Shown in pieces: positions 1 through 8,502 of a stretch of 64,000 nt of DNA. Within the stretch, counting starts at the first letter, position 1, and every line of letters begins with the position of its first letter. The stretch is from Acidovorax temperans. GTDB lineage: Bacteria > Pseudomonadota > Gammaproteobacteria > Burkholderiales > Burkholderiaceae_C. Made by a program: the position numbers and the translations under genes. The stretch lies in assembly GCF_006716905.1 (NCBI RefSeq), contig NZ_VFPV01000001.1, positions 1,654,269-1,718,268 on the forward strand, given 5' to 3'. The notes under the pieces are model-generated. The model was not told the origin of the DNA, made no database searches, and was given only the letters and a program-made list of their open reading frames with translations.

Positions 1-537
1 CGCATAGCGAAGGTAGGGGTCTGACTGCAGCCCTGGGCGCAAGTTGTCGCCATCCACTTGGGCGCCCGTGTCAGGGTGCAGGCGCAGGTTCTGCCCCAGG
101 TTCGACACCACCCGCACCCGGTCAGCCGCAGGATTGAAGTCCACGCCAAACGCCGAGCCTTTCAACGCCACGGGCGGTGTACCAGCGCCCACGGGGGTGA
201 GCTGGCCTGTGCCCAACTCCAGCGTGTAAAGGCGCCCTGATTGTGCAAGCGCATACAGCACACCCCGCGCCACGCGAAAGTCGATGCCCACCAGCTTATC
301 ACCCGCCGGCAAGCCTTGCAGCGGCCTGCGCTCCAGGATGTGGTCGGGCCTGGCAGCGTTGAACGTCAGCAGCTCATGTGCAGCAGTCACCGCAACGACT
401 TGTTCGCGCAGCTCCAGTGGTTCTTGAACCGGGGCTGCACAACCCGCCACCAAGCTGCCGACAGCCAACGCTGCGGCAAGGCCAAAGGGGCTTTGCCAAC
501 GGAAACGCAAGCGCGAAAGCAGAGACAGCGAAGGCAT
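1..537 (-). CDS. DUF4394 domain lipoprotein, 3' end outside window
   Basis: 179 codons are visible, reading from an ATG at 537 out of the window at base 1 with no stop. The N-terminus has basic residues, a hydrophobic stretch and a lipobox (LVAGC, Cys near residue 33), so an outer-membrane or periplasmic lipoprotein is expected. From about residue 55 the sequence has the DUF4394 pattern: LLTFNAARPD, LVGIDFR, GVLYALAQSGRLYTLE, FGVDFNPAADRVRVVS and GQNLRLHPDTG, a repeating beta-propeller-like arrangement. The function of DUF4394 proteins is unknown to me. The gene is divergent from the truncated chemoreceptor gene, with 131 bp between them. Confidence 0.85.
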   Translation of the reverse strand, partial: MPSLSLLSRLRFRWQSPFGLAAALAVGSLVAGCAAPVQEPLELREQVVAVTAAHELLTFNAARPDHILERRPLQGLPAGDKLVGIDFRVARGVLYALAQSGRLYTLELGTGQLTPVGAGTPPVALKGSAFGVDFNPAADRVRVVSNLGQNLRLHPDTGAQVDGDNLRPGLQSDPYLRYA

Positions 538-668
538 GGAGCAGCTCCCAAAGATGTAACAGAACCGAACACAAGCGGACATTGTTGCACTGAGTCCGCG
601 CACACTGCGCAAGGAAACTATGCTGTCAATTTTCATAGCACCAAAACCAACAGCAGAAAACGCAGGCG

Positions 669-2135
669 ATGACCTTGTTAAGCCGCTCCAGCGCCATGCT
701 CAACGAAATCGACCCCAAGCAGGCGCAGGAGCAAATCCAGGCCGTGCGAAAGACCTTGCAGGAATACGCCAAGCAGGAAGCGCAGCTCGCACAACTCATT
801 ACCCCGGCCAGCGCCAGCGCCGCCGAGACTGCGTTGCTGCAGCAGGTGCAGGCGGCAGCCCAAAAGGCCAGGCCAGAGATTAAGAGCGCGATGCAAGCAG
901 CGGACGATGGCGACACCGTCACCGCCAGCCTGAACCTGATGACCCGCGCCGCACCGGCTGAATCCATCTGGCGGCAACAGCTGGGCGAGTTGATTGCGCT
1001 GCAAAACAGGCTCAATGACGAAGCCGCCGCTTCGGCCGAAGCGATCCAGAGCCGTGCGCGCTGGATCGGCGGCGTGCTGGTGGTGGCAGCCATGGCACTC
1101 GGTCTGCTGATTGCCTGGCGCATCACCGCCAGCATCACCCAACCGATCGCCCGTGCCGTGGTGGTGGCGGAGCGCATTGCACGGGGCGATCTGACGTCGC
1201 AAGTGGAAGTGCGCATCCACGACGAAACCGGCCGGCTGCTGGAAGCGATTGCCGCCATGCAAGACCGGCTGCGCAGTCTGGTGGCCGAGATCGGGCAGGC
1301 CGCAGACTCCATTTTGGTGGCCAGCTCTGAAGTGGCTTCAGGCAACCAGAACCTGAGCATCCGCACCGAGCAGACGTCTCACAACCTGCAAGGCGCCTCC
1401 CAGGCGCTGGGCGATCTGACGGGCACCGTGGCGCAAAGTGCGCAGGCCGCCCATCAGGCCAACGGCCTGGCGGCCAAAGCATCCACCGCGGCGGCAGAAG
1501 GAGGCGAAGTGGTGACCCAGGTGGTGCAGACCATGGACGCCATCAGCGCCAGCTCGCGCAAGATTTCCGACATCACCAGCGTGATCGACAGCATTGCCTT
1601 CCAGACCAACATCCTGGCGCTGAACGCCGCGGTGGAAGCTGCCCGCGCGGGCGAGCAAGGCCGGGGCTTTGCCGTGGTGGCCAGCGAGGTGCGCGGCCTG
1701 GCAGGTCGCGCGGCCAACGCGGCGCGCGAGATCAAGGCGCTCATCAACGACAGCACCCAGCAGGTTCAGGCGGGCGCCACGCTCGTCAACCACGCGGGCG
1801 ACAGCATCGCGCAGCTGGTGCAATCGGTGCGGCAGGTCTCCAGCATCATGGCCGAGATCACCGCCGCCACGCAGGAGCAAAGCCAGCGCATCACCGAAGT
1901 GAGCCACTCCGTGGGATCGCTGGAAGAAATGACGCAGCAGAACGCTGCACTGGTGGAGCAAGGCGCTGCCGCCGCCGAAAGCCTCAAGGACCAGGCGGGG
2001 CGCCTGACGCAGATGGTGCACACCTTCCGCCTCACCCGCGAACACGCCCAGGCCCGGGTATGGGAGGCACCTACCCCAGCGGCCCTTGCAGACCAGGCGC
2101 TAGCGAATCAGCGCATCGCCCTGCCCCGCAGCTAG
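669..2135 (+). CDS. Methyl-accepting chemotaxis protein lacking its N-terminal membrane anchor
   Basis: 488 residues. One membrane segment is visible (about 136-155, [19 protein letters not shown]), followed by HAMP (about 156-208) and the cytoplasmic signalling domain with the hairpin tip [19 protein letters not shown] (about 323-341). Full-length relatives begin with a first transmembrane helix and a complete four-helix sensor. Here the sequence enters partway through the sensor, and an in-frame TAG lies at 636-638, 11 codons before the ATG. No missing N-terminus is visible in the other frames between 540 and 668. The product therefore lacks TM1 and probably has altered topology. I read it as a 5'-truncated receptor gene, possibly non-functional. 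It converges with the Crp/Fnr regulator gene. Confidence 0.8.
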   Translation: MTLLSRSSAMLNEIDPKQAQEQIQAVRKTLQEYAKQEAQLAQLITPASASAAETALLQQVQAAAQKARPEIKSAMQAADDGDTVTASLNLMTRAAPAESIWRQQLGELIALQNRLNDEAAASAEAIQSRARWIGGVLVVAAMALGLLIAWRITASITQPIARAVVVAERIARGDLTSQVEVRIHDETGRLLEAIAAMQDRLRSLVAEIGQAADSILVASSEVASGNQNLSIRTEQTSHNLQGASQALGDLTGTVAQSAQAAHQANGLAAKASTAAAEGGEVVTQVVQTMDAISASSRKISDITSVIDSIAFQTNILALNAAVEAARAGEQGRGFAVVASEVRGLAGRAANAAREIKALINDSTQQVQAGATLVNHAGDSIAQLVQSVRQVSSIMAEITAATQEQSQRITEVSHSVGSLEEMTQQNAALVEQGAAAAESLKDQAGRLTQMVHTFRLTREHAQARVWEAPTPAALADQALANQRIALPRS

Positions 2136-2160
2136 CCTACGGAATCCGAGCAATCGGCGC

Positions 2161-2895
2161 TCAGCCCTCAGTGGCAGAGGCCCTGCGGACAAACACGCTG
2201 GACTGCAACGCTGCCAGGTCCAGCACACGCACGCCGCCGTACTCCACACGAATGGCGCCTTGCGCCTGCAACGCCATCAGCGCTTCATTGACCCGCTGGC
2301 GCGACAGCCCCACCAGGTAAGCCAGCTCCTGCTGGGTGATGCGCAGCACCTCGCCCACGCCGGGGTAGAGCACCGGGTTGAACAGTGACGCCAGACTGCG
2401 GGCCACGCGCACGTCGGGGTTGTTGAGGCGATCAATCTCGCGCGCGGCAATGAACTGACCCAGCCGCTCGTTGAGCTGGTGCATCACGAACCGGTTGAAC
2501 GCAATGGAGTGGTCGAGCAGCCAGTGAAACGTGTCAATGGGCAGGCCGGCCACCACGCTCTTGCGCAGCGCCTGGATGTTGTAACGATAAGGCTCGCGCT
2601 TCATGGCAGTGCCTTCGCCAAACCAGCCGCCAGGGGGCACGCCCGTGAACGTCATGGTCTGGCCCTGGGCGTTGTCGCTGCTCATCTTGAGCAGCCCCTC
2701 CACCACGCCGAACCAGTACGTCACGGGCCTGCCGACGCGGCACACGAAGTCGCCGGGCAGGGCATCACCCACCAACAGGGAAGCCACAGCGCGCGTTCGC
2801 GCGGCTGGCTGAAGCTGTGCCAGCCACGGAATGCCCTTCAACTCCTCTGAAGTGGGCGCGCGGCGGCGCTGGTGCAAAGACAAATCGTGATTCAT
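2161..2895 (-). CDS. Crp/Fnr-family transcriptional regulator
   Basis: 244 residues from the ATG at 2895; a GTG at 2940 would add 15 residues but has no better ribosome site. The N-terminal half is a cyclic-nucleotide-binding-like beta barrel (VGRPVTYWFGVVEGLLKMSS, GGWFGEG). A long dimer helix follows, then a C-terminal winged helix-turn-helix with ITQQELAYLVGLSRQRVNEAL. It lacks the N-terminal cysteine cluster of FNR, so direct oxygen sensing through an iron-sulfur cluster is unlikely. It is divergent from the CoA-ligase/ABC-transporter genes starting at 3114, with a 218-bp shared upstream region, so control of that cluster is plausible but inferred. The ligand is unknown. Confidence 0.85.
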   Translation of the reverse strand: MNHDLSLHQRRRAPTSEELKGIPWLAQLQPAARTRAVASLLVGDALPGDFVCRVGRPVTYWFGVVEGLLKMSSDNAQGQTMTFTGVPPGGWFGEGTAMKREPYRYNIQALRKSVVAGLPIDTFHWLLDHSIAFNRFVMHQLNERLGQFIAAREIDRLNNPDVRVARSLASLFNPVLYPGVGEVLRITQQELAYLVGLSRQRVNEALMALQAQGAIRVEYGGVRVLDLAALQSSVFVRRASATEG

Positions 2896-3113
2896 GCCGG
2901 CAAGCGTCACCCAAAAGCCGGCAAAAACCGGCAACGTCACGGGACAGGGAGGGTTTAACCCGATGAGGAGTTTCCCGTAGATTGTCGTCCAAAAGACAAA
3001 ATAACGTCAAAGCCAGTCCTAGTATTTATGCCAGAGCAACACCTCGCGGCGGCACCTGGCAGCTGAGAAGGTCTGTTGCACCCGGGACAGATACCGATCA
3101 AAGAGGACACGGA

Positions 3114-5060
3114 ATGAAGACGACGTTTCCCCAGCTGCTGTTGCAGCACGCCACCCAGAGGCCCCAGAGCCCGGCGCTGCGCGAAAAAGAATATGGCATC
3201 TGGCAAACCCACACCTGGGCAGACCTGGCCCAGCTGGTGGAAAAGGTGGCAGCCGGGCTGCACCAGGCCGGCTTGCAGCGCCACGAACACATGGTGGTGA
3301 TCGGCGCCAACCGCCCCCGCCTGTACGCCACCATGCTGGCAGCCCAGTCGCTGGGTGCGATTCCGGTGCCGCTGTACCAGGACGCCGTAGCCGCCGAATG
3401 CATCTTCCCGCTGAACAATGCCGAAGTGCGCTTTTGCCTGGTGGAAGACCAGGAGCAGGTGGACAAGCTGCTCGAAATCCGCGAGCAGTGCCCGCAGATT
3501 GCACACATCATCTATGACGACCCCCGTGGCCTGCGCAACTACAACGAAGAAGGCCTGGACGCGCTGGACTCGCTGATAGAAACCGGCAGCGCCTTTGTGG
3601 CCAAGAACCCCGGCTGGTTCAAGGCCGAGGTGGCCAAGGCCCAGCCAGACGATGTGGCGGCCATGTTCTTCACATCCGGCACCACGGGCAACCCCAAGGG
3701 CGTGGTGCACACCCACAGCACGCTGCTCGACCGCGCCACAGCGGGCGCCGAGTTCGACAAGCTCACCAGCAGCGAAGAAGTGCTGGCCTACCTGCCCCCC
3801 GCCTGGATTGGCCAGAACATCTTCAGCTACGCCCAGTGGCTGGCCTGCGGCTACGTGGTCAACTGCCCCGAGTCGGCCAGCACCGTGACCATCGACCTCA
3901 AGGAAGTGGGCCCCACCTACTACTTTGCGCCGCCGCGCATTTTTGAAGGTCTGCTGACCAGCGTGATGATTCGCATGGAAGACGCAGGCACCTTGAAGCG
4001 CAAGATGTTCGAGGCCTGCATGGGTGTGGCCAAACGCGTGGGCCCCGCCCTGATGGACGGCGAAGCCGTGGGCACCATCGACAAAATCAAGTACGCCCTG
4101 GGCAACCTGCTGGTGTACGGCCCGCTGCGCAACAACCTGGGCTTCTCCCGCGTGCGGGTGGCCTACACAGCGGGCGAGGCCATTGGCCCCGACCTGTTCA
4201 CCTTCTACCGCTCCATCGGCATCAACCTGAAGCAGCTGTACGGCTCCACCGAAACCGCCGTGTTCGTGTGCCTGCAGCCAGACAACCAGGCCCGCGCCGA
4301 CACCGTGGGCGTGCCCATCCGTGGCGTGCAGATCAAGGTGGCCGACAACGGCGAAATCATGGTGAAGTCCGCCGGGCTGCTCAAGGAGTACTACAAGAAC
4401 CCGGCCGCCACGGCCGAAGTGCTCACGGCCGACGGCTGGTACCACACCAGCGATGCCGGTTTTCTGGACGCACACGGCCACCTCAAGATCATCGACCGCG
4501 TCAAGGACGTGGGCCGCATCCAGGGCGGCGCCAATGATGGCGCCATGTTCGCGCCCAAGTACGTGGAGAACAAGCTCAAGTTCTTCCCGCACATCAAGGA
4601 AGTGGTGGCCCTGGGCGACAAGCGCGAGAAGGTCTGCGTCATGGTCAACATCGACTTCGATGCCGTGGGCAACTGGGCCGAGCGCCGTAACCTGCCCTAC
4701 GCCGGCTACACCGACCTGGCCCAGAAGCCCGAGGTGTACGAATTGATCCGCGACTGCATTGAAAAGGTGAATGCCGACCTGGCCAACGACGCCCTGCTGG
4801 CTGGCAGCCAGGTGAGCCGTTTCCTGGTGCTGCACAAGGAACTGGACGCCGACGACGGCGAACTCACGCGCACCAACAAGGTCCGCCGTGGCTTCATTGC
4901 CGAGAAATACGCTGCACTGGTAGACGCCCTGTACGCAGGCCGCACCGAGCAGTACATCGAGACCCAGGTGAAGTTTGAAGACGGCCGCACCGGCAGCGTG
5001 AGCGCCACGCTCAAGCTGATGGACACCAAGACTTTCCCGCCCGTCAAGAGCGCCGCCTGA
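3114..5060 (+). CDS. AMP-dependent acyl-CoA synthetase (long-chain fatty acyl-CoA ligase type)
   Basis: 648 residues. The start at 3114 follows AGAGGA at suitable spacing. ANL-superfamily motifs are complete: the nucleotide loop FFTSGTTGNPKG (about 185-196), the Tyr-Gly-Ser-Thr-Glu segment (about 376-380) and the hinge region YHTSDAG...IIDRVKD. Length and insert pattern match bacterial long-chain acyl-CoA synthetases rather than acetyl-CoA synthetase. It would form an acyl- or aryl-CoA from acid, ATP and CoA in the cytoplasm. It is the first gene of the livGHM-type transporter cluster (19 bp to livG), implying that the imported acid is activated at once. The true substrate cannot be read from the sequence. 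Confidence 0.88.
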   Translation: MKTTFPQLLLQHATQRPQSPALREKEYGIWQTHTWADLAQLVEKVAAGLHQAGLQRHEHMVVIGANRPRLYATMLAAQSLGAIPVPLYQDAVAAECIFPLNNAEVRFCLVEDQEQVDKLLEIREQCPQIAHIIYDDPRGLRNYNEEGLDALDSLIETGSAFVAKNPGWFKAEVAKAQPDDVAAMFFTSGTTGNPKGVVHTHSTLLDRATAGAEFDKLTSSEEVLAYLPPAWIGQNIFSYAQWLACGYVVNCPESASTVTIDLKEVGPTYYFAPPRIFEGLLTSVMIRMEDAGTLKRKMFEACMGVAKRVGPALMDGEAVGTIDKIKYALGNLLVYGPLRNNLGFSRVRVAYTAGEAIGPDLFTFYRSIGINLKQLYGSTETAVFVCLQPDNQARADTVGVPIRGVQIKVADNGEIMVKSAGLLKEYYKNPAATAEVLTADGWYHTSDAGFLDAHGHLKIIDRVKDVGRIQGGANDGAMFAPKYVENKLKFFPHIKEVVALGDKREKVCVMVNIDFDAVGNWAERRNLPYAGYTDLAQKPEVYELIRDCIEKVNADLANDALLAGSQVSRFLVLHKELDADDGELTRTNKVRRGFIAEKYAALVDALYAGRTEQYIETQVKFEDGRTGSVSATLKLMDTKTFPPVKSAA

Positions 5061-5079
5061 ACGCGCCAGGAAGCAACCC

Positions 5080-5865
5080 ATGAGCACCAAAAAGATCGGC
5101 GACGTCATCCTCGACGTCAAGAACATCAGCCTCCGGTTCGGCGGCGTAAAGGCGCTGACCGACATCTCCTTCAACGTCAAAGAGCACGAGATCCGCTCCA
5201 TCATCGGCCCCAACGGCGCCGGCAAGAGCTCCATGCTCAACTGCATCAACGGGGTGTACACGCCGTCCGAAGGCTCCATCACCTTCCGGGGCAAGACGTT
5301 TGATCACATGAACAGCCGCCAGGTGGCCGAGATGGGCATCGGGCGCACCTTCCAGAACCTGGCGCTGTTCAAGGGCATGAGCGTGATCGACAACATCATG
5401 ACCGGCCGCAACCTCAAGATCAAAAGCAACCTGCTGCTGCAGGCGCTGCGCATCGGGCCTGCCGAACGCGAGGAAATCCGCCACCGCGAATACGTCGAGC
5501 ACATCATCGACTTCCTTGAAATCCAGGCCTTCCGCAAGACCCCCGTGGGCCAGCTGCCCTACGGCCTCCAAAAGCGCGTGGACCTGGGCCGGGCTCTCGC
5601 GATGGAGCCGCAGGTGCTGTTGCTCGACGAGCCCATGGCCGGCATGAACGTGGAAGAGAAGCAGGACATGTGCCGCTTCATCCTGGACGTGAACGACGAG
5701 TTCGGCACCACCATCGTGCTGATCGAGCACGACATGGGTGTGGTGATGGACATCAGCGACCGCGTGGTGGTGCTGGACTACGGCAAGAAGATCGGTGACG
5801 GCAGCCCTGACGAAGTGCGCAACAACGAAGACGTGATCAGTGCCTATCTGGGCACATCGCACTAA
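5080..5865 (+). CDS. livG: Branched-chain-type ABC transporter ATP-binding protein LivG
   Basis: 261 residues, a cytoplasmic ABC ATPase. Walker A is GPNGAGKSS (about 43-51), the signature-like segment is LPYGLQKRVDLGRALA, Walker B is VLLLDEP (about 179-185) and the switch histidine sits in IEHDM. The LivG type is indicated by the position in the operon and by the long insert between Walker A and the signature. It works with LivF (10076-10885) on permeases LivH and LivM. The ligand need not be an amino acid: the neighbouring CoA ligases suggest an organic acid. The stop codon TAA abuts the inverted-repeat element 5865-6132. Confidence 0.9.
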   Translation: MSTKKIGDVILDVKNISLRFGGVKALTDISFNVKEHEIRSIIGPNGAGKSSMLNCINGVYTPSEGSITFRGKTFDHMNSRQVAEMGIGRTFQNLALFKGMSVIDNIMTGRNLKIKSNLLLQALRIGPAEREEIRHREYVEHIIDFLEIQAFRKTPVGQLPYGLQKRVDLGRALAMEPQVLLLDEPMAGMNVEEKQDMCRFILDVNDEFGTTIVLIEHDMGVVMDISDRVVVLDYGKKIGDGSPDEVRNNEDVISAYLGTSH

Positions 5866-6132
5866 GAGTCTGTTCGAAGCCTTTTCACGGGGTACGCATG
5901 ACAACAAACGGACACGATCTAGGCGCCCGCCGCGGCACATGCTGGCGGCCTGGGCAAGTCGGGCAACAACGAGCGTGGCCGTTTGTTGCCATGCCCTTCG
6001 GGTTGTCCCGCAAAGGCAGCGTCTGCGGCGTTGCCCATCCTCGCCGCACACCAGTGCGGCTTGCGGTGGACGCCTTGCACCCACTGCCTTTGCGGGGCAA
6101 CGTACTCCATGAAAAGACTTTGAACAGACTCT
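5865..6132. repeat. 268-bp element with terminal inverted repeats and two inner hairpins
   Basis: The ends are imperfect inverted repeats of about 32 bp: the left arm begins AGAGTCTGTTCGAAG and the right arm, read from the other strand, begins AGAGTCTGTTCAAAG; both reach GTACG. Inside are two further complementary pairs. One is ACAACAAACGG near the left end with CCGTTTGTTG in the middle; the other is CCCGCAAAGGCAG with CTGCCTTTGCGGG. No protein-coding frame of note is present. The element fills the gap between livG and livH and starts at the livG stop codon. A second copy with the same core TIR (TGTTCAAAGTCTTTT) occurs at 44023-45720. A non-autonomous MITE-like element fits, but no transposase source is known. 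Confidence 0.75.
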
Positions 6133-6144
6133 GAGAACAACAAC

Positions 6145-7074
6145 ATGGCATTCTTTCTTGAAACCCTCATCGGCGGCCTGATGGCCGGCATGCTGTATTC
6201 GCTGGTCGCGTTGGGCTTTGTGCTGATCTACAAGGCCTCGGGCGTGTTCAACTTTGCGCAGGGCGCCATGGTGCTGTTCGCAGCGCTGGCCATGGCCCGC
6301 TTTGCCGAGTGGATTCCGAAGTGGACGGGCATCGACAACCCCATCGTAGCCAACCTGGCCGCCTTCGTGATTGCAGGCGCCATCATGTTCGTGGTGGCCT
6401 GGCTGATTGAAAAGCTGGTGCTGCGCCACCTGGTCAACCAGGAAGGCGCCACGCTGCTGATGGCCACACTGGGCATTACCTACTTTCTCGAAGGCCTGGG
6501 CCAAACGCTGTTTGGCAGCGACATCTACAAGATCGACGTGGGCATGCCCAAGGAGCCGATCTTCGCCTTTGACACCGTGTTCCAGGGCGGCATCCTGATC
6601 AACAAGGAAGACGTGATTGCCGCCGCCATTGCTGCGGGTCTGGTGGCCTTGCTGTCGGTGTTCTTCCAGAAGACTTCCACCGGCCGTGCGCTGCGCGCCG
6701 TGGCGGACGACCACCAGGCTGCGCAATCCATCGGCATTCCGCTCAACCGCATCTGGGTGATCGTGTGGTGCGTGGCCGGTGTGGTGGCCCTGGTGGCCGG
6801 GATGATCTGGGGCAGCAAGCTCGGAGTGCAGTTCTCGCTGACCACCGTGGCCCTGCGCGCTCTGCCCGTGGTGATTCTGGGCGGCCTGACTTCGGTGCCC
6901 GGCGCCATCATCGGCGGTCTGATCATCGGTGTGGGCGAGAAGCTCTCCGAGGTGTACCTGGGCCCGTTCGTGGGCGGGGGCATCGAGATCTGGTTTGCGT
7001 ATGTGCTGGCGCTGGTGTTCCTTCTCTTCAGGCCTCAGGGCTTGTTCGGAGAAAAAATTATTGATCGCGTATGA
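6145..7074 (+). CDS. livH: Branched-chain-type ABC transporter permease LivH
   Basis: 309 residues, a very hydrophobic inner-membrane protein with about eight membrane segments, starting MAFFLETLIGGLMAGMLYSLV. Family hallmarks include ALGFVLIYKASGVFNFAQGAM near the N-terminus and the cytoplasmic loop with GRALRAVADDHQAAQSIGI that contacts the ATPase. It pairs with LivM to form the channel. It is separated from livG by the inverted-repeat element, although gene order and direction still suggest one transcription unit. The 3' end (KIIDRV then stop) is part of a small sequence duplication with the following spacer. Confidence 0.9.
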   Translation: MAFFLETLIGGLMAGMLYSLVALGFVLIYKASGVFNFAQGAMVLFAALAMARFAEWIPKWTGIDNPIVANLAAFVIAGAIMFVVAWLIEKLVLRHLVNQEGATLLMATLGITYFLEGLGQTLFGSDIYKIDVGMPKEPIFAFDTVFQGGILINKEDVIAAAIAAGLVALLSVFFQKTSTGRALRAVADDHQAAQSIGIPLNRIWVIVWCVAGVVALVAGMIWGSKLGVQFSLTTVALRALPVVILGGLTSVPGAIIGGLIIGVGEKLSEVYLGPFVGGGIEIWFAYVLALVFLLFRPQGLFGEKIIDRV

Positions 7075-7225
7075 AATACGAGACCAATAATTTTTCGAAG
7101 GAGGCACAACGCGCACCGCGCGTTGTCAGCGGGGCCGCAGGCTCCGCGTGGCACCGCAGGTGCGCCCCCGTGCAAAAGATCATTGATCGCGCCTAACCCA
7201 CCACAAGAACAACAGGAGACACACC
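7075..7225 (+). other. livH-livM spacer with hairpins and a partial copy of the livH 3' end
   Basis: No gene. A stem formed by AAAAATTATTG, inside the livH 3' end, and CAATAATTTTT lies at about 7052-7096. A perfect 9-bp hairpin follows, ACAACGCGC (7106-7114) with GCGCGTTGT (7118-7126). Near the end the sequence AAAAGATCATTGATCGCGCCTAA (shared core ATTGATCGCG) repeats the livH terminal codons KIIDR plus a stop. This looks like a duplication of the gene end around an inserted structured segment. AGGAGA just before 7226 is the livM ribosome site. Confidence 0.6.
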
Positions 7226-8302
7226 ATGCTCTACCGCGAAAACGGCCAGTTCAAGACCAGCTACCGCGCTGACCAGCAGATCTTCCCCATCGCGCAGGAC
7301 CGCATTGCCATCGGGCTCATCCTCGCGGTGGCCTTCCTGGTGGTGCCTGCGTTTGCCAGCGACTACATCTTCCGCGCCATCCTGATTCCCTTCGTCATCA
7401 TGGCGCTGGCCGCCCTGGGGGTGAACATCCTGGTGGGCTACTGCGGGCAGATCTCGCTGGGCTCAGGCGCCTTCATGGCCGTGGGGGCCTACGGGGCCTA
7501 CAACTTCTTCGTGCGCTTCCCCGGCATGCCGCTGATTCCTGCACTGATCCTTGGCGGGCTGTGCGCCACGTTCTTCGGCATTCTGTTCGGGCTGCCCAGC
7601 CTGCGTGTGAAGGGCCTGTACCTGGCCGTGGCCACGCTGGCGGCGCAGTTCTTCAGCGACTGGATGTTCCTGCGCATCAAGTGGTTCACCAACAACTCCG
7701 ACTCGGGCTCGGTGTCGGTGACCAACCTGCAAGTGCTGGGCATGCCGATTGACAGCGCCACCAGCAAGTACGTGTTCTGCCTGGCTATTCTGGTGGTGGT
7801 GGCCCTGCTGGCCAAGAACCTGGTGCGCGGTGCCATTGGCCGCGAGTGGATGGCCATTCGCGACATGGACGTGGCCGCCGCCGTGATTGGCATCCGCCCC
7901 ATGTACGCCAAGCTCAGCGCCTTCGCCGTCAGCTCCTTCATCGTGGGCATGGCGGGCGCACTGTGGGCCTTTGTGCACCTGGGTGCGTGGGAGCCTGCCG
8001 CGTTCTCGGTGGAAGTGTCGTTCCGCCTGCTGTTCATGGTGATCATCGGCGGGCTGGGCTCCATCATGGGTGCGTTCTTTGGCGCGGCCTTCATCGTGGT
8101 GCTGCCCATCGTGCTCAACCAGTTTCTGCCTGCCTTCCTGGGCCTGTTCGGTATCGAGATTTCGACAGCGGGCGTGTCCCATGCCGAGCTGATGATCTTC
8201 GGCGCCTTGATCGTCTGGTTCCTGATCGTGGAGCCCCACGGCCTGGCCAAGCTGTGGTCCACCGCCAAGCAGAAGCTGCGCCTGTGGCCCTTCCCGCACT
8301 GA
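7226..8302 (+). CDS. livM: Branched-chain-type ABC transporter permease LivM
   Basis: 358 residues; the start is supported by AGGAGA seven bases upstream. It has about nine hydrophobic segments. LivM-type motifs include LGVNILVGYCGQISLGSGAFMAVGA in the first third and GREWMAIRDMDVAAAVIGI, the coupling-helix loop facing the ATPases. It is the second permease of the transporter, with LivH. It is followed within a few bases of its stop by a post-stop repeat (8304-8445). Confidence 0.9.
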   Translation: MLYRENGQFKTSYRADQQIFPIAQDRIAIGLILAVAFLVVPAFASDYIFRAILIPFVIMALAALGVNILVGYCGQISLGSGAFMAVGAYGAYNFFVRFPGMPLIPALILGGLCATFFGILFGLPSLRVKGLYLAVATLAAQFFSDWMFLRIKWFTNNSDSGSVSVTNLQVLGMPIDSATSKYVFCLAILVVVALLAKNLVRGAIGREWMAIRDMDVAAAVIGIRPMYAKLSAFAVSSFIVGMAGALWAFVHLGAWEPAAFSVEVSFRLLFMVIIGGLGSIMGAFFGAAFIVVLPIVLNQFLPAFLGLFGIEISTAGVSHAELMIFGALIVWFLIVEPHGLAKLWSTAKQKLRLWPFPH

Positions 8303-8303
8303 C

Positions 8304-8445
8304 ATGAAACACCCCCTGAGTCGCTTCGCGCCTTCCCCCTCTCTCGCGCTGCGCGCGGGAGGGAGGACGCAGCCCTCGCTGCGGGGCGGCCCTTGCTCGG
8401 CTGCCCCGGCCTGGGTAGCGCCAGTTTTTACGGTGGCGCCCTGAA
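8304..8445 (+). repeat. Post-stop GC-rich repeat, copy 1 (after livM)
   Basis: Starts one base after the livM stop. Bases 8304-8341 are identical over 38 nt to the reverse complement of 53558-53595, downstream of narH. The core reads CCCCTGAGTCGCTTCGCGCC then TTCCCCCT, followed by GC-rich sequence containing GCTGCGGGGCGGCCCTTGCT. Other copies are at 9836-9945, 10889-10985, 41591-41670 and 53509-53595. Confidence 0.75.
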
Positions 8446-8502
8446 ACGTAGCCAAGTTTGTTCCCGTGCTTGCTTCACCCTATTCATCCAAAGGAGACAT
8501 CC

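Noticed and set aside
2955..5294. Long open frame antisense to the acyl-CoA synthetase (779 codons)
   Set aside because: The sense strand has complete enzyme motifs; the antisense frame is His/Gly/Val-rich without recognisable domains, as expected in GC-rich DNA.
5044..7116. 690-codon antisense frame across livG and livH
   Set aside because: It runs through two well recognised genes and a repeat; composition is that of a shadow frame.
8304..8445. CRISPR-like or tandem repeat array in the liv cluster spacers
   Set aside because: Copies are single, far apart and at gene ends, with no regular spacers and no cas genes.
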